From the NCBI GenBank assembly GCA_964509545.1, contig CAZDXQ010000013.1, positions 1 through 64,000 on the forward strand: a stretch of 64,000 bases of DNA. Direction: 5' to 3'. This document shows, in pieces, positions 20,248 to 29,418 of the stretch. Origin of the DNA: JADJWR01 sp964509545 (GTDB taxonomy: Bacteria; Pseudomonadota; Gammaproteobacteria; Burkholderiales; Burkholderiaceae_F). The stretch's first letter is position 1, and each line of letters opens with the position of its first letter. Both the position numbers and the translations under genes were made by a program. The notes beneath the pieces are model-generated. The model saw only the letters and a list, made by a program, of their open reading frames with translations. It was not told where the DNA came from and searched no databases.

Positions 20248-20571
20248 ATGCCGATTTATGCCTACAAGTGTTCGTCCTGCGGGCACGAGAAGGACGTGCT
20301 GCAGAAGATCTCCGACGCGCCCTTGGCCGAGTGCCCGGCCTGCGGTGCGGCGTCGTTCGCCAAGCAGATCACGGCCGCGGGCTTCCAGCTCAAAGGCAGC
20401 GGCTGGTACGTGACCGACTTCAAGAACGGGTCGGCCGCGAAATCGAACGGCAAGCCGGCGGAGACGAAGACCGAGGCCGCCGCCGATACCAAGTCGACGG
20501 CGCCGGCCGGCAAACCGGCCGAGGCGGCCGCAGCCTCCGCTGCGGCGCCCCCTACAACAGGCGGAGCCTGA
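20248..20571 (+). CDS. FmdB-family zinc-ribbon protein
   Basis: 107 aa. The N-terminal zinc ribbon is MPIYAYKC-x2-C ... CPAC, with FxKQITAAGFQLKGSGWYVTDFK as in the FmdB family. The tail from about residue 65 is a low-complexity Ala/Lys/Thr/Pro linker. The family is regulatory or structural with no firmly proven role. The order fmdB, DUF502, aspS is conserved in betaproteobacteria, and these three genes are probably one transcript. Confidence 0.85.
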   Translation: MPIYAYKCSSCGHEKDVLQKISDAPLAECPACGAASFAKQITAAGFQLKGSGWYVTDFKNGSAAKSNGKPAETKTEAAADTKSTAPAGKPAEAAAASAAAPPTTGGA

Positions 20572-20723
20572 TTCTGCTGCGCCAACGCAGGGGGGCTGCG
20601 CGACCAGCAAGAACGTGGCGCCGTGCCACGCGAGACCGTCGCGCGACACAATGCGCACATAGCGCGGCACGGGCCGCGCCGAGCATCTGATCCGGGCTGC
20701 GGTGCGGGGGGCGCCGCGTCATC

Positions 20724-21386
20724 ATGTTCAAGAAATACCTGATCACGGGTTTGCTGATCTGGCTGCCGCTCGCGGTCACCCTGTGGATCATCGATTTCGT
20801 GATTACCACGATGGACCGCACCGTGCTGCTGCTGCCGGAGGCGTGGCGGCCGGAGATCGCCTTCGGCATGCGCCTGCCGGGCTTCGGCCTGCTGCTTTCC
20901 GTACTGGTGATTCTCGTCACCGGCGTTCTGGCCGCCAACTTTCTCGGTCAGCGGCTGTTGCGCTGGTGGGAGGCGATCGTCGGCCGCATTCCGATCGTCA
21001 ACTCGATCTATTCGAGCGTGAAGCAGGTCTCCGACACCATGCTGGCGCAGAAGGGAAACGCCTTTCGCAAGGTGGTGCTGGTCGAGTTCCCGCAGCGCGG
21101 CCAGTGGACAATGGCTTTCGTGGTCGGTGCTCCGGGTGAGAGGCTGGAGCCGAAGCTGGGCGGCGAGAAGGTGACGGTCTACGTGCCGACCGCGCCGAAC
21201 CCGACCTCGGGCTACGTGATCATGGTCGACCCGGCCGAACTGCGCGATGTCGACGTCAGCGTCGACGAGGCGTTCAAGTACCACGTCTCGCTCGGCGTCG
21301 TGACGCCGACCGTTGAGGGACGCCGGCGCCCGCACAAGCCGGCCGCGCTGGTCGCGGAAAACCCCGGCGAGGCGCCGGGCCGATAA
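20724..21386 (+). CDS. DUF502 family membrane protein
   Basis: 220 aa. Two hydrophobic segments (about 5-27, and about 52-74 with GFGLLLSVLVILVTGVLAAN) flank a periplasmic loop. A conserved soluble domain follows, with IPIVNSIYSSVKQVSDTM and PTAPNPTSGYVIMVDP. These are DUF502 signatures. The function is unknown; plant relatives (LCV-like) and the conserved link to aspS give no mechanism. It sits between fmdB and aspS. Confidence 0.85.
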   Translation: MFKKYLITGLLIWLPLAVTLWIIDFVITTMDRTVLLLPEAWRPEIAFGMRLPGFGLLLSVLVILVTGVLAANFLGQRLLRWWEAIVGRIPIVNSIYSSVKQVSDTMLAQKGNAFRKVVLVEFPQRGQWTMAFVVGAPGERLEPKLGGEKVTVYVPTAPNPTSGYVIMVDPAELRDVDVSVDEAFKYHVSLGVVTPTVEGRRRPHKPAALVAENPGEAPGR

Positions 21387-21653
21387 AATGCGTTTGTTCA
21401 CTGCCGACGCCTCGCGCCATGACGAATGCCGCCCACCGACGACGGATCTGCCGGCCCCCGCTTGCCGGCGCGCGGCGGCTGCGCTCGCCGGTACGCAAGC
21501 AGGGCCGAAACCGGTAGCGGCCGGGCGGGTGGCGTCGTCCGCTCGCCGGTCGATTCGCGAGAGTCGGCTTCCGAGCTGATCGAAATCCCCGGATCGGGAC
21601 AGAACCTGCGCGGCAGCTGCGGTGCCGCGCCAACCACATCGATTGGAGTTTCC

Positions 21654-23459
21654 ATGCGTACCGAATACTGCGGCCTGGTGGACACGAGGTTCATCGGTCA
21701 GAGCGTGACGCTGTTCGGCTGGGTGCACCGCCGGCGCGACCACGGCGGCGTGATCTTCATCGACCTGCGCGATCGCGAGGGCCTCGTCCAGGTGGTCTGC
21801 GATCCGGATCGCCCCGGCGTGTTCGCCAGCGCCGAGAAGATCCGCAATGAGTTCTGCATCAAAGTCGTGGGACAGGTGCGCGAACGGCCGGCCGGCACCG
21901 CCAACGCCAACCTCGTCTCGGGACAGATCGAGGTGCTGTGCCAGGAACTGACCATCCTGAACCCGTCGGTGGCGGTGCCGTTCCAGCTCGACGACGAAGA
22001 CCTGTCCGAGGCCACGCGACTGACGCACCGGGTGCTCGATCTGCGCCGCGCGCCGATGCAGAAGAACCTGCGCCTGCGCCACAGGGTGACGATGGCAGTG
22101 CGCAGGTTTTTCGACGCGGCGGGCTTCATCGACGTCGAGACGCCGATGCTCACCAAGAGCACGCCGGAAGGCGCGCGCGACTACCTGGTGCCGTCGCGCG
22201 TGCACCCGGGCCAGTTCTTCGCGCTGCCGCAGTCGCCGCAGCTTTTCAAGCAGCTGCTGATGATCGCCGGCTACGACCGCTACTACCAGATCGTCAAGTG
22301 TTTCCGCGACGAGGATCTCCGGGCCGACCGGCAGCCGGAGTTCACCCAGATCGACGTCGAGACCAGCTTCCTGACGGAACAGGAAATCCGCTCGATCATG
22401 GAGCAGATGATCCGCACGGTGTTCAAGGAAGTCCTGGACGTCGAACTGCCTAACCCGTTCCCGGTCATGCCGTATGCGGAGGCGATGGCGCGCTTCGGCT
22501 CGGACAAGCCCGACCTGCGCGTGAAGATGGAACTGACGGAACTGACCGACGTGATGCGCGACGTGGATTTCAAGGTCTTCCGCGCCGCGACGGAGCTGGT
22601 CGATGGTCGCGTTGCCGCGCTGCGCGTGCCGGGCGCCGCGCATCCGACCGACGGCATGCCGCGCTCGGAAATCGACGCGATGACCGAGTTCGTCAAGATC
22701 TACGGCGCCAAGGGGCTCGCCTACATCAAGGTCAACGAGAAATCAAAGGGACGCGACGGCCTGCAGAGCCCGATCGTCAAGAACCTGCATGACGCCGCGC
22801 TGGCCGAAATCCTCAGACGCACCGGTGCGCAGGACGGCGACGTGATCTTCTTCGGCGCCGACCGCGCCAAGGTCGTCGCCGACAGCATGGGCGCGCTGCG
22901 GCTGAAAATCGGCCACAGCGAGTTCGGCCGCGCGCACGGCCTGTCCGAGCCCGGCTGGCGGCCGCTGTGGGTGATCGACTTCCCGATGTTCGAGTACGAC
23001 GAGGAAGAAAACCGCTTTGTGGCCGCGCACCACCCCTTCACCAGCCCGAAGGACGAGCACATCGACTACCTGGAGACCGACCCGTCGAAGTGCCTGGCCA
23101 AGGCCTACGACATGGCCCTGAACGGCTGGGAGATCGGCGGCGGTTCGGTGCGGATCCACCGCGAGGACGTGCAGAGCAAGGTCTTTCGCGCGCTGAAGAT
23201 CGGCCCCGAGGAGGCGCGCGCCAAGTTCGGTTTCCTTCTCGACGCGTTGCAGTACGGCGCGCCGCCGCACGGCGGCATCGCCTTTGGCCTGGACCGCATC
23301 GTCACGATGATGGCCGGAGCCGAGTCGATCCGCGATGTGATCGCCTTCCCGAAGACGCAGCGCGCGCAGTGCCTGCTGACGCAGGCGCCGTCGCCGGTCG
23401 ATGAAAAGCAGCTGCGCGAACTGCACATCCGCGTGCGCGGCGAAACCAAGGGGGGTTGA
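21654..23459 (+). CDS. aspS: Aspartyl-tRNA synthetase
   Basis: 601 aa, close to the usual 590. The N-terminal OB-fold anticodon-binding domain opens with VTLFGWVHRRRDHGGVIFIDLRD. The class II motifs are FIDVETPMLTKSTPEGARDY (motif 1 region), FRDEDLRADRQPEFTQID (motif 2) and GGIAFGLDRIVTMM (motif 3). The bacterial GAD insertion lies between them. It charges tRNA-Asp. The ATG at 21654 gives the canonical opening MRTEYCG; the open frame upstream from 21426 has no family match. Confidence 0.95.
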   Translation: MRTEYCGLVDTRFIGQSVTLFGWVHRRRDHGGVIFIDLRDREGLVQVVCDPDRPGVFASAEKIRNEFCIKVVGQVRERPAGTANANLVSGQIEVLCQELTILNPSVAVPFQLDDEDLSEATRLTHRVLDLRRAPMQKNLRLRHRVTMAVRRFFDAAGFIDVETPMLTKSTPEGARDYLVPSRVHPGQFFALPQSPQLFKQLLMIAGYDRYYQIVKCFRDEDLRADRQPEFTQIDVETSFLTEQEIRSIMEQMIRTVFKEVLDVELPNPFPVMPYAEAMARFGSDKPDLRVKMELTELTDVMRDVDFKVFRAATELVDGRVAALRVPGAAHPTDGMPRSEIDAMTEFVKIYGAKGLAYIKVNEKSKGRDGLQSPIVKNLHDAALAEILRRTGAQDGDVIFFGADRAKVVADSMGALRLKIGHSEFGRAHGLSEPGWRPLWVIDFPMFEYDEEENRFVAAHHPFTSPKDEHIDYLETDPSKCLAKAYDMALNGWEIGGGSVRIHREDVQSKVFRALKIGPEEARAKFGFLLDALQYGAPPHGGIAFGLDRIVTMMAGAESIRDVIAFPKTQRAQCLLTQAPSPVDEKQLRELHIRVRGETKGG

Positions 23460-23529
23460 CGGCGGCAGACGCGGCCGCGCATCGGCGCGGCGCCGTGCCA
23501 TCGGACCGCGCTTTACGATGTGCCTGCGC

Positions 23530-24813
23530 ATGAACAGGAAGCGACCCGCGTCGCGAGCGGCCGGGATCGCGCTGGTGGCACTGCTTGCCGCGGGCGGCGA
23601 CGGCGCGCGCGCCGAGACATGGTCGTATCGGGTCGAACTCGACCCGGCCGCACCACTGACCGCGCGCGTGTCCGTCGAATTGCCGGCGGCGCGCCGCGCG
23701 CAGGACTTCAGCGTGCAGGTGCGCGGCATGGGCATCGAACTGGTGCCGCAGGTGGCCGATCTGCGCTGCGACGGCGCGCCTCTGGCCCCCGACTCCGCCG
23801 GCGCCTGGCGCGTGCAGGGCTGGAACTGCGTGCGCCTGTCCTGGCAGGTGCCGATGAAGACGGCCGCGGCCGGCGTCGACCCGCGCAGTCGCGAAAGCGT
23901 CTTCGATCCGGCGGCCCGCTACTGGCTGTTCAGCGAGGCGGCGTCATTGTTGCGGCCGGTTGGCGAGGCGCAGCACCGCGGCGAAGTCGAATTCGTCGGT
24001 GGCGGCCCGGTGTACGGCGGCGCACTGGTCGCGGGCTCGGCGAGGCGCAGCGTGCCCGAACTCGAGCGGGCGCCGGAGTTCTACGTGGTTGGTGACCTGC
24101 CTGCAGTCGCGCTGCGCGAGGCGGGTGCCGAGGTGCTGCACGTCGATGCCGCCGGCGTCAAACTGGCGCCGCTGCTCGACGAGCAGCGACGGGCGCTGCG
24201 TTACTTCGTTCGCACCGGTGGCCTGCACCGGTCCGCCGCAGCGATGACGGTCGTCTGGCTGGCCGGCGGCGAAGACAGTGCCGCGCCGGTGCAGGTCGAC
24301 GGCGACCACACCGTGCTGCTCGGCGGAGCGGCGTTCGACGGCCGCCTGCGGCATGTGGAGACCCACCTCGTCGGGCTGCTGCGACAGTCCTTCGCTCAGT
24401 TGCTACCCGCCGGCATGCCTGCATGGGCGCGCGAGAGCCTGGCGCAGTTCTATGCGCTCAAGGCGCTGCGTCGCTCCGACCTGCCGCCTGCAGCGGTGGC
24501 GGCCGCGGAGCGAAGGTACATCGATGCCCTGCGCCCGCCGGCATTGAAACTGCGCGAGGCGCAGCGACGCCTGCAGGCCGGCGAGGCTGCGGCGCGCGCC
24601 GACCTGCAGGTCAATGGCGCCACCTTCTGGGATCGCGTCGAGCGGGCCATCGTGAGAAAGAGCGGCTTTCGTACGCTCGACTCGATCCTGCCGCGGCTCG
24701 TGGCCGTCCGCTGGCCCGATGATCGGCTGCCGCCCGCCGTCGTCGAGCGCCTGCGCCGCTATGGCGGGGACAGCGCGATCGATGGGCTGATCGAACATTA
24801 CGTCGGCGATTGA
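23530..24813 (+). CDS. Secreted protein resembling an inactive M61/M1-type peptidase
   Basis: 427 aa with a signal peptide (GIALVALLAAGGDGARA, then ETWSY). The N-terminal half is beta-rich like the lead domain of M61 aminopeptidases. The C-terminal half contains HVETHLVGLLRQSFAQL followed by PAWARESLAQFYALKAL, in the place where gluzincins have HEXXH and a W-x-E-G-x-A helix. No HEXXH is present, so catalysis by that mechanism is unlikely. The resemblance is my inference. An alternative ATG lies at 23518. It follows aspS and precedes nudB on the same strand. Confidence 0.6.
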   Translation: MNRKRPASRAAGIALVALLAAGGDGARAETWSYRVELDPAAPLTARVSVELPAARRAQDFSVQVRGMGIELVPQVADLRCDGAPLAPDSAGAWRVQGWNCVRLSWQVPMKTAAAGVDPRSRESVFDPAARYWLFSEAASLLRPVGEAQHRGEVEFVGGGPVYGGALVAGSARRSVPELERAPEFYVVGDLPAVALREAGAEVLHVDAAGVKLAPLLDEQRRALRYFVRTGGLHRSAAAMTVVWLAGGEDSAAPVQVDGDHTVLLGGAAFDGRLRHVETHLVGLLRQSFAQLLPAGMPAWARESLAQFYALKALRRSDLPPAAVAAAERRYIDALRPPALKLREAQRRLQAGEAAARADLQVNGATFWDRVERAIVRKSGFRTLDSILPRLVAVRWPDDRLPPAVVERLRRYGGDSAIDGLIEHYVGD

Positions 24814-24847
24814 GCCTTCAGCCGGATGACGGCGTGCGGACGCGGCG

Positions 24848-25321
24848 ATGGCCTTCAAGATCCCCGAATCGGTGCTGGTGGTGATCCATACGCCGGCGCT
24901 CGACGTGCTGCTGCTCGAACGCGTCGATTTTCCCGGCTTCTGGCAGTCGGTGACCGGCAGCCGGTCCACGCCGGACGAGCCGCTGGCGTCGACCTGCGCC
25001 CGCGAGGTGCGGGAAGAGACCGGGCTGGCGCGGGCGGCGGCCGATTTCGACGACTGGAACTACAGCAACCGTTACTCGATCTATCCGCAGTGGCGCCATC
25101 GCTATGCTGCCGGCGTCACGCACAATGTCGAGCACCTGTACGGACTGCGCGTCGAAGAGCGATTTGCGCCGCGACTGGCGCCGCGCGAACATCGACGCTG
25201 GCAGTGGCTGAACTGGCGCGATGCCGCCGATGTCTGCTTTTCCTGGACCAACGCACAGGCGATTCGCCTGCTGGCTTTTCGCGCTGCTGCTGGCCGGCAG
25301 CGCTCCGGCACAGGCGGCTGA
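24848..25321 (+). CDS. nudB: Dihydroneopterin triphosphate diphosphatase / dATP pyrophosphohydrolase
   Basis: 157 aa Nudix hydrolase. The Nudix box reads GSRSTPDE then seven residues and REVREETGL, with the glutamates of the metal site intact. The opening MAFKIPESVLVVIHTP and the late HRRWQWLNWRDA fit NudB, which removes pyrophosphate from dihydroneopterin triphosphate in folate synthesis. Its C-terminus overlaps the next gene by about 100 nt in another frame. Confidence 0.85.
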   Translation: MAFKIPESVLVVIHTPALDVLLLERVDFPGFWQSVTGSRSTPDEPLASTCAREVREETGLARAAADFDDWNYSNRYSIYPQWRHRYAAGVTHNVEHLYGLRVEERFAPRLAPREHRRWQWLNWRDAADVCFSWTNAQAIRLLAFRAAAGRQRSGTGG

Positions 25322-25853
25322 CGTCGAAGTCCGCCGTGATGGCGCCGCCTTCTCCGTGCGGGCGGAGGCGCAACTGCAGGCCGACCAGCGCAGCGCCTGG
25401 CAGACGGTGACCGACTATGAACACCTGCCGCAGTTCGTGCCCGGCATTCGCCGCGTGCAGGTGCTGGCGCGCTTGGCGCAGGGCGCAACGGAACGGCTGC
25501 TGGTCGAACACAGCGGCGAGTTCCGCTGGCTGTGGTTCAGCCAGCCGGTGCAGGTCTGGCTCGAGGTGACGCATGAGGTGCCCGAGCGGGTGCAGGCGCA
25601 TTCGGTGCTGCCGTCCGGCGTCAGCGTCGAGCGCAGCACGCTGCGTGATTTCGAGGGCAGCTATCGGCTCGAGGCCATCGACGCCGGTCGCACCCGCCTG
25701 GTCTACCGGGCCCGTTTCGAGCCGGCGCAGCCGCTGCTGCCGCTGTTCGGCGCGCTGGCCATCCGTCACAGCGCCAGCGAGCAGTTCAATGCCCTGACGG
25801 CGGAGATCGAGCGCCGCGCCGCGCGCGGCCGCATCGAGCAGGCCGCGCGATGA
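25221..25853 (+). CDS. SRPBCC (START-like) fold secreted protein
   Basis: 210 aa. A signal peptide (FACWLFALLLAGSAPAQA) is followed by a ligand-binding START/polyketide-cyclase-like domain: AWQTVTDYEHLPQFVPGI at its start and FEGSYRLEAI...TRLVYRARFEP near the end. The protein is probably periplasmic and the ligand is unknown. The only starts that keep the signal peptide are ATGs at 25221 and 25230, both inside nudB, so an overlap of at least 92 nt is required. It ends in ATGA with the next lipoprotein gene. Confidence 0.75.
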   Translation: MPPMSAFPGPTHRRFACWLFALLLAGSAPAQAADVEVRRDGAAFSVRAEAQLQADQRSAWQTVTDYEHLPQFVPGIRRVQVLARLAQGATERLLVEHSGEFRWLWFSQPVQVWLEVTHEVPERVQAHSVLPSGVSVERSTLRDFEGSYRLEAIDAGRTRLVYRARFEPAQPLLPLFGALAIRHSASEQFNALTAEIERRAARGRIEQAAR

Positions 25854-27322
25854 ACCGAAATCGCGGCACGGTCGCTGCCGTTGTCGTGGCCTTGCTGGCG
25901 GGCGGCTGCGCCAGCCTCGACCCCTATGCGCGGGCGCCGATCGACGCCCACCTTCAGCGCGCCGACTCCGTTGGCGATTGCGCCCGGTTGCTGCAGCGGG
26001 TCGACGAGCAGATCGATGCGCGCGGCGTTCGCGACGCGGCCGCGCGGCGTGTTCCGGGGTTCCCCTATCTGCGCGTCGACCGCTTCACCGCCAGCCTCGA
26101 CGGCGCTGCTCGGCAGATGGGCCGTGCCGGATTCGCCGCATGGAGCGAACTGATGGCACAGGCCGACCGGCAGGCGCGCGCGGCCGAGCTCGCCAATGCC
26201 GGTCAGCCGGTTCCGGCCGCCGCGCTGGACGCCTGCCGCTACACCCTCGCGGTGGCGGACAGCGGCGCGCTGGCGCAGCTGCAGGCCGCGGCGCAGGTGC
26301 CCGACGACTACAGCACCACGATGCGCGCGCTCGGCCTGTATCCGCTGACGCGACTTGCCTTCGCCGCCGGGATCCGCGGCTGGCAGCAGCGCACGCGCGA
26401 TCAATTCGCCGTGCCGCTGGCGCAACTGCCACGGACCGGTACGCTGCTGCGTTACCTGCCGGCGGCGAGAACGCCGGAACTGCCACCGCCGCCGCGCTCG
26501 GCCGCCTTTGCGCTGCCGGCGCCGTCCCGTGCGCAGTTCGCCGAATCGGTGCTGCGCCATGCACCGGCGCTCGAGGTCGACACCGCCAGCGATGACGATC
26601 GGATCGGTGCGCTGTACTGGCGCGGCGGTGATGCTCCGGCGATCGCCGTCGAGACCACGCAGCCGGTGGCCTATGTGCGCACGGCCTATGCCCACTTCGC
26701 CGGGCGCGTGCGCCTGCAACTGGTCTACACGTTCTGGTTTCCGGCGCGGCCGGCCGAGCACGCGCTGGATCTTCTGGCGGGGCACCTCGACGGATTGATC
26801 TGGCGGGTGACGCTCGACGAGTCCGGCGAGCCGCTGCTGTACGACTCGATCCACGCCTGCGGCTGTTATCACCTCTTCTTCCCGACCGCAGCGGTCATTG
26901 CCCGGCCACAGCCGGCGAGCCTCGACGAAGGGCTGTTCTCGCCGCAGGAGGCGCCCGCGCTCGGCGCCGGCCAGCGCATCGTGCTGCGGCTGCAGGCACG
27001 CACGCACTACCTGCAGCGCGTCGCGCTCGGCGCGGCCAACACGCGGCAGGGCATCGACTACGTGCTGCGCGACGAAAACGACTTGCGCATGCTGCCCTGG
27101 CCTGCCGGCGGCACGCGCAGCGCGTACGATGCGGCCGGGTTCGTACCCGGCACCGAGCGCGCCGAGCGCTGGTTGTTCTGGCCGATGGGCATCGCCAGCC
27201 CCGGCCAGATGCGGCAGTGGGGGCGGCATGCGACCGCGTTCGTCGGTCGCCGCCACTTCGACGATGCCCGGCTGCCGGACCTGTACTTCGAGCCGCGCGT
27301 GCAAGGCGCGGCCGGCGACTAG
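25850..27322 (+). CDS. Uncharacterised lipoprotein
   Basis: 490 aa. The signal peptide ends in the lipobox LAGGC (Cys20), so the protein is predicted to be membrane-anchored in the envelope. No known enzyme motif is recognised. The middle part has conserved-looking HACGCYHLFFP and a domain rich in aromatic residues (LQLVYTFWFPARP). Its ATG overlaps the previous stop (ATGA), and only 3 nt separate it from the following endonuclease-family gene, so it is within one operon. Confidence 0.7.
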   Translation: MNRNRGTVAAVVVALLAGGCASLDPYARAPIDAHLQRADSVGDCARLLQRVDEQIDARGVRDAAARRVPGFPYLRVDRFTASLDGAARQMGRAGFAAWSELMAQADRQARAAELANAGQPVPAAALDACRYTLAVADSGALAQLQAAAQVPDDYSTTMRALGLYPLTRLAFAAGIRGWQQRTRDQFAVPLAQLPRTGTLLRYLPAARTPELPPPPRSAAFALPAPSRAQFAESVLRHAPALEVDTASDDDRIGALYWRGGDAPAIAVETTQPVAYVRTAYAHFAGRVRLQLVYTFWFPARPAEHALDLLAGHLDGLIWRVTLDESGEPLLYDSIHACGCYHLFFPTAAVIARPQPASLDEGLFSPQEAPALGAGQRIVLRLQARTHYLQRVALGAANTRQGIDYVLRDENDLRMLPWPAGGTRSAYDAAGFVPGTERAERWLFWPMGIASPGQMRQWGRHATAFVGRRHFDDARLPDLYFEPRVQGAAGD

Positions 27323-27325
27323 AAG

Positions 27326-28147
27326 ATGAAGCTGCGCGTAGCGACCTACAACATCCACAAGGGCGTCACCGGCATCCGCCGTCGGCCCCGCATCCACGAC
27401 GTCAAGCTGGCGCTGAATACGATCGACGCCGACATCGTGTTCCTGCAGGAAGTGCAGGACCGCAACGAAATGCTGCGCCATCACGCCAACTACCCGTCGG
27501 CGCGGCAACTCGACTTTCTGGCCACCGGCGGCTACGAGCACCTCGCATATGGCATGAACGCGGTCTATCCGCACGGGCACCATGGCAATGCGATCCTGTC
27601 GCGGCACGCGATCGGACACTTCACCAACCACGACATCTCCGATCACGCGCTGGAAAAGCGCGGCATGCTGCACGCGGTGTCGCGGGTGCTGCCGCCGAGG
27701 GGGCGCAAGGCGCGCGAGGTTCACCTGATCTGCGTGCACTTCGGCCTGATCAAGCGCAGCCGGCTGCGCCAGGCTTCGCTGCTGGCCGATTTCGTCGACG
27801 CGGAAATCCCGCCCGAGGCGCCGCTGATCATCGCCGGCGACTTCAACGACTGGCAACGCCGCGTCGACGATCTGCTGCGCAGCCGGCTCGAAGTCGCCGA
27901 GGTCAGCGTCGCCGACGCGCCGGCGAACGGCCGCCGCTCGGTGCTCGACCGCGTGCTGCCGTGGCGTGGCGGCCGCGAGACGGCGCAGCCGGTGTCGCGC
28001 ACCTTCCCGAGCTTCGCGCCCTGGCTGACGCTCGACCGCATCTACGTGCGCGGCTTCGCCGTGCGCAGGATCGAGGTGCCCAAGGGCCTGACCTGGGCGC
28101 GCCGCTCCGACCACGCGCCGCTCATTGCCGATCTCGAACTGAAGTGA
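27326..28147 (+). CDS. Endonuclease/exonuclease/phosphatase family protein (YbhP-like)
   Basis: 273 aa. EEP-fold motifs are present: RVATYNIHKG, VFLQEVQD (metal Glu), HFGLIKRSR, IAGDFNDW and, at the end, SDHAPLIADL. The catalytic residues look complete. In E. coli the equivalent ybhP is next to clsB, as here. The substrate, nucleic acid or phospholipid-type phosphodiester, is not established. It precedes clsB by 13 nt. Confidence 0.82.
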   Translation: MKLRVATYNIHKGVTGIRRRPRIHDVKLALNTIDADIVFLQEVQDRNEMLRHHANYPSARQLDFLATGGYEHLAYGMNAVYPHGHHGNAILSRHAIGHFTNHDISDHALEKRGMLHAVSRVLPPRGRKAREVHLICVHFGLIKRSRLRQASLLADFVDAEIPPEAPLIIAGDFNDWQRRVDDLLRSRLEVAEVSVADAPANGRRSVLDRVLPWRGGRETAQPVSRTFPSFAPWLTLDRIYVRGFAVRRIEVPKGLTWARRSDHAPLIADLELK

Positions 28148-28160
28148 CGCGCGGCCACTG

Positions 28161-29390
28161 ATGAGCGCATCGACGGCGGCGGGCGCAGTGCAGCGGACGC
28201 TGCGGCTGGCGGCGCCGACGGTCGTTTATGGCGGCAACCGCATCCGCCTGCTCGTCAACGGCGAACAGTATTTCCCCGAACTGCTGGCGGCGATCGAAAG
28301 CGCGCGCCGCGTCATCGAGATCGAAACCTACATCTTTGCCGAGGACAACATCGGCCTGCGCGTGAGCTTCGCGCTGGCCGCCGCCGCCAGCCGGGGCGTG
28401 GAGGTGCGGCTGCTGATCGACGGCTTCGGCGGCGGCGAGCATGCGCGGCGGCTGGTGCGCGAGCTTGGCGTGCACGGCGTGCAGGTCAAGATCTACCGGC
28501 CCGAGCGCTGGTGGCGGCTCGAGCGCAGGCTGCTGCGCCGGCTGCATCGCAAGATCGCCGTGTTCGACGAGCAGCTGGCCTTTGTCGGCGGCATCAACAT
28601 CATCGACGACCACAACGTGCCGCCGCACGTGCGTGGCCGCATCGGCCCGCGCTTCGACTTCGCGGTGGCCTGCGAAGGACCGATCGTGTCGGCGATCGCG
28701 CTGGCCGCCCGGCGTCTGTGGTGGACGCTCGACTTCGTCAATCTGCGCCGCCGCGCCGGGCCGCTGCCGACGTTGCGGGCGATTCCGCGGCAGGCGGCCG
28801 CTGCCGGCGGCGTCGCCGCCTCGCTGGTGCTGCGCGACAACCTGCGCAACCGCCGCGCGATCGAGCGCGCCTACCTGCAGGCGTTCGCCTCGGCGCGGAC
28901 GCAGGTGATCATCGCCAATGCCTACTTCCTGCCGGGCCGGCGCTTCCGCGCCGCGCTGCTGGCGATGGCCAGCCGCGGCGTGCGCGTGCGACTGCTGCTG
29001 CAGGGGCAGGTCGAATACGCGCTGCAGTACTACTCGCAGCGCGCGCTGTACGGGCAGCTTCTCGACGGCGGCGTCGAGATCCACGAGTACGTGGCCAGCT
29101 ACATGCACGCCAAGGTCGCGGTCGTCGACGAGCGCTGGGCCACGGTCGGCTCGTCGAACATCGATCCGTATTCGCTGCTGCTGGCGCGCGAGGCCAACGT
29201 CGTCGTGCACGACGCCGCATTCGCCAGCCAGCTCGGCGGCGTGCTCGCAGAGGCCATCGAGCGGCACTCGCGCCGCATCGAAGCGGCCGATTACGCCCGC
29301 CGCGGCTGGCTCGCCCGCGCCCGCGACTGGCTCGCCTACTTCGTCGTGCGGCTGGCGACCGTCACGCTGGCGCGTGGCCGCGACTACTGA
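28161..29390 (+). CDS. clsB: Cardiolipin synthase B (phospholipase D superfamily)
   Basis: 409 aa with two HKD motifs: H129-x-K131-x4-D136 in HRKIAVFDE and H316-x-K318-x4-D323 in MHAKVAVVDE. The first is followed by GGIN and the second by GSSN. Length and spacing match ClsB, which makes cardiolipin using phosphatidylglycerol at the inner membrane, rather than Nuc or Pld. The pairing with the YbhP-like gene supports this. The TGA stop is the second to fourth base of copy B of the 28-nt repeat. Confidence 0.88.
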   Translation: MSASTAAGAVQRTLRLAAPTVVYGGNRIRLLVNGEQYFPELLAAIESARRVIEIETYIFAEDNIGLRVSFALAAAASRGVEVRLLIDGFGGGEHARRLVRELGVHGVQVKIYRPERWWRLERRLLRRLHRKIAVFDEQLAFVGGINIIDDHNVPPHVRGRIGPRFDFAVACEGPIVSAIALAARRLWWTLDFVNLRRRAGPLPTLRAIPRQAAAAGGVAASLVLRDNLRNRRAIERAYLQAFASARTQVIIANAYFLPGRRFRAALLAMASRGVRVRLLLQGQVEYALQYYSQRALYGQLLDGGVEIHEYVASYMHAKVAVVDERWATVGSSNIDPYSLLLAREANVVVHDAAFASQLGGVLAEAIERHSRRIEAADYARRGWLARARDWLAYFVVRLATVTLARGRDY

Positions 29391-29414
29391 AAATCGGGGT
29401 CAGAGTCGAATTTC
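29387..29414 (+). repeat. 28-nt repeat, copy B, at the stop codon of clsB
   Basis: Identical over 28 nt to copy A at 10186-10213 and in the same orientation relative to the gene it follows. The TGA of clsB is part of the repeat, and the next gene starts only 4 nt after its right end. The sequence forms a weak imperfect hairpin (AAAATCG / CGAATTT). Confidence 0.8.
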
Positions 29415-29418
29415 TCCA

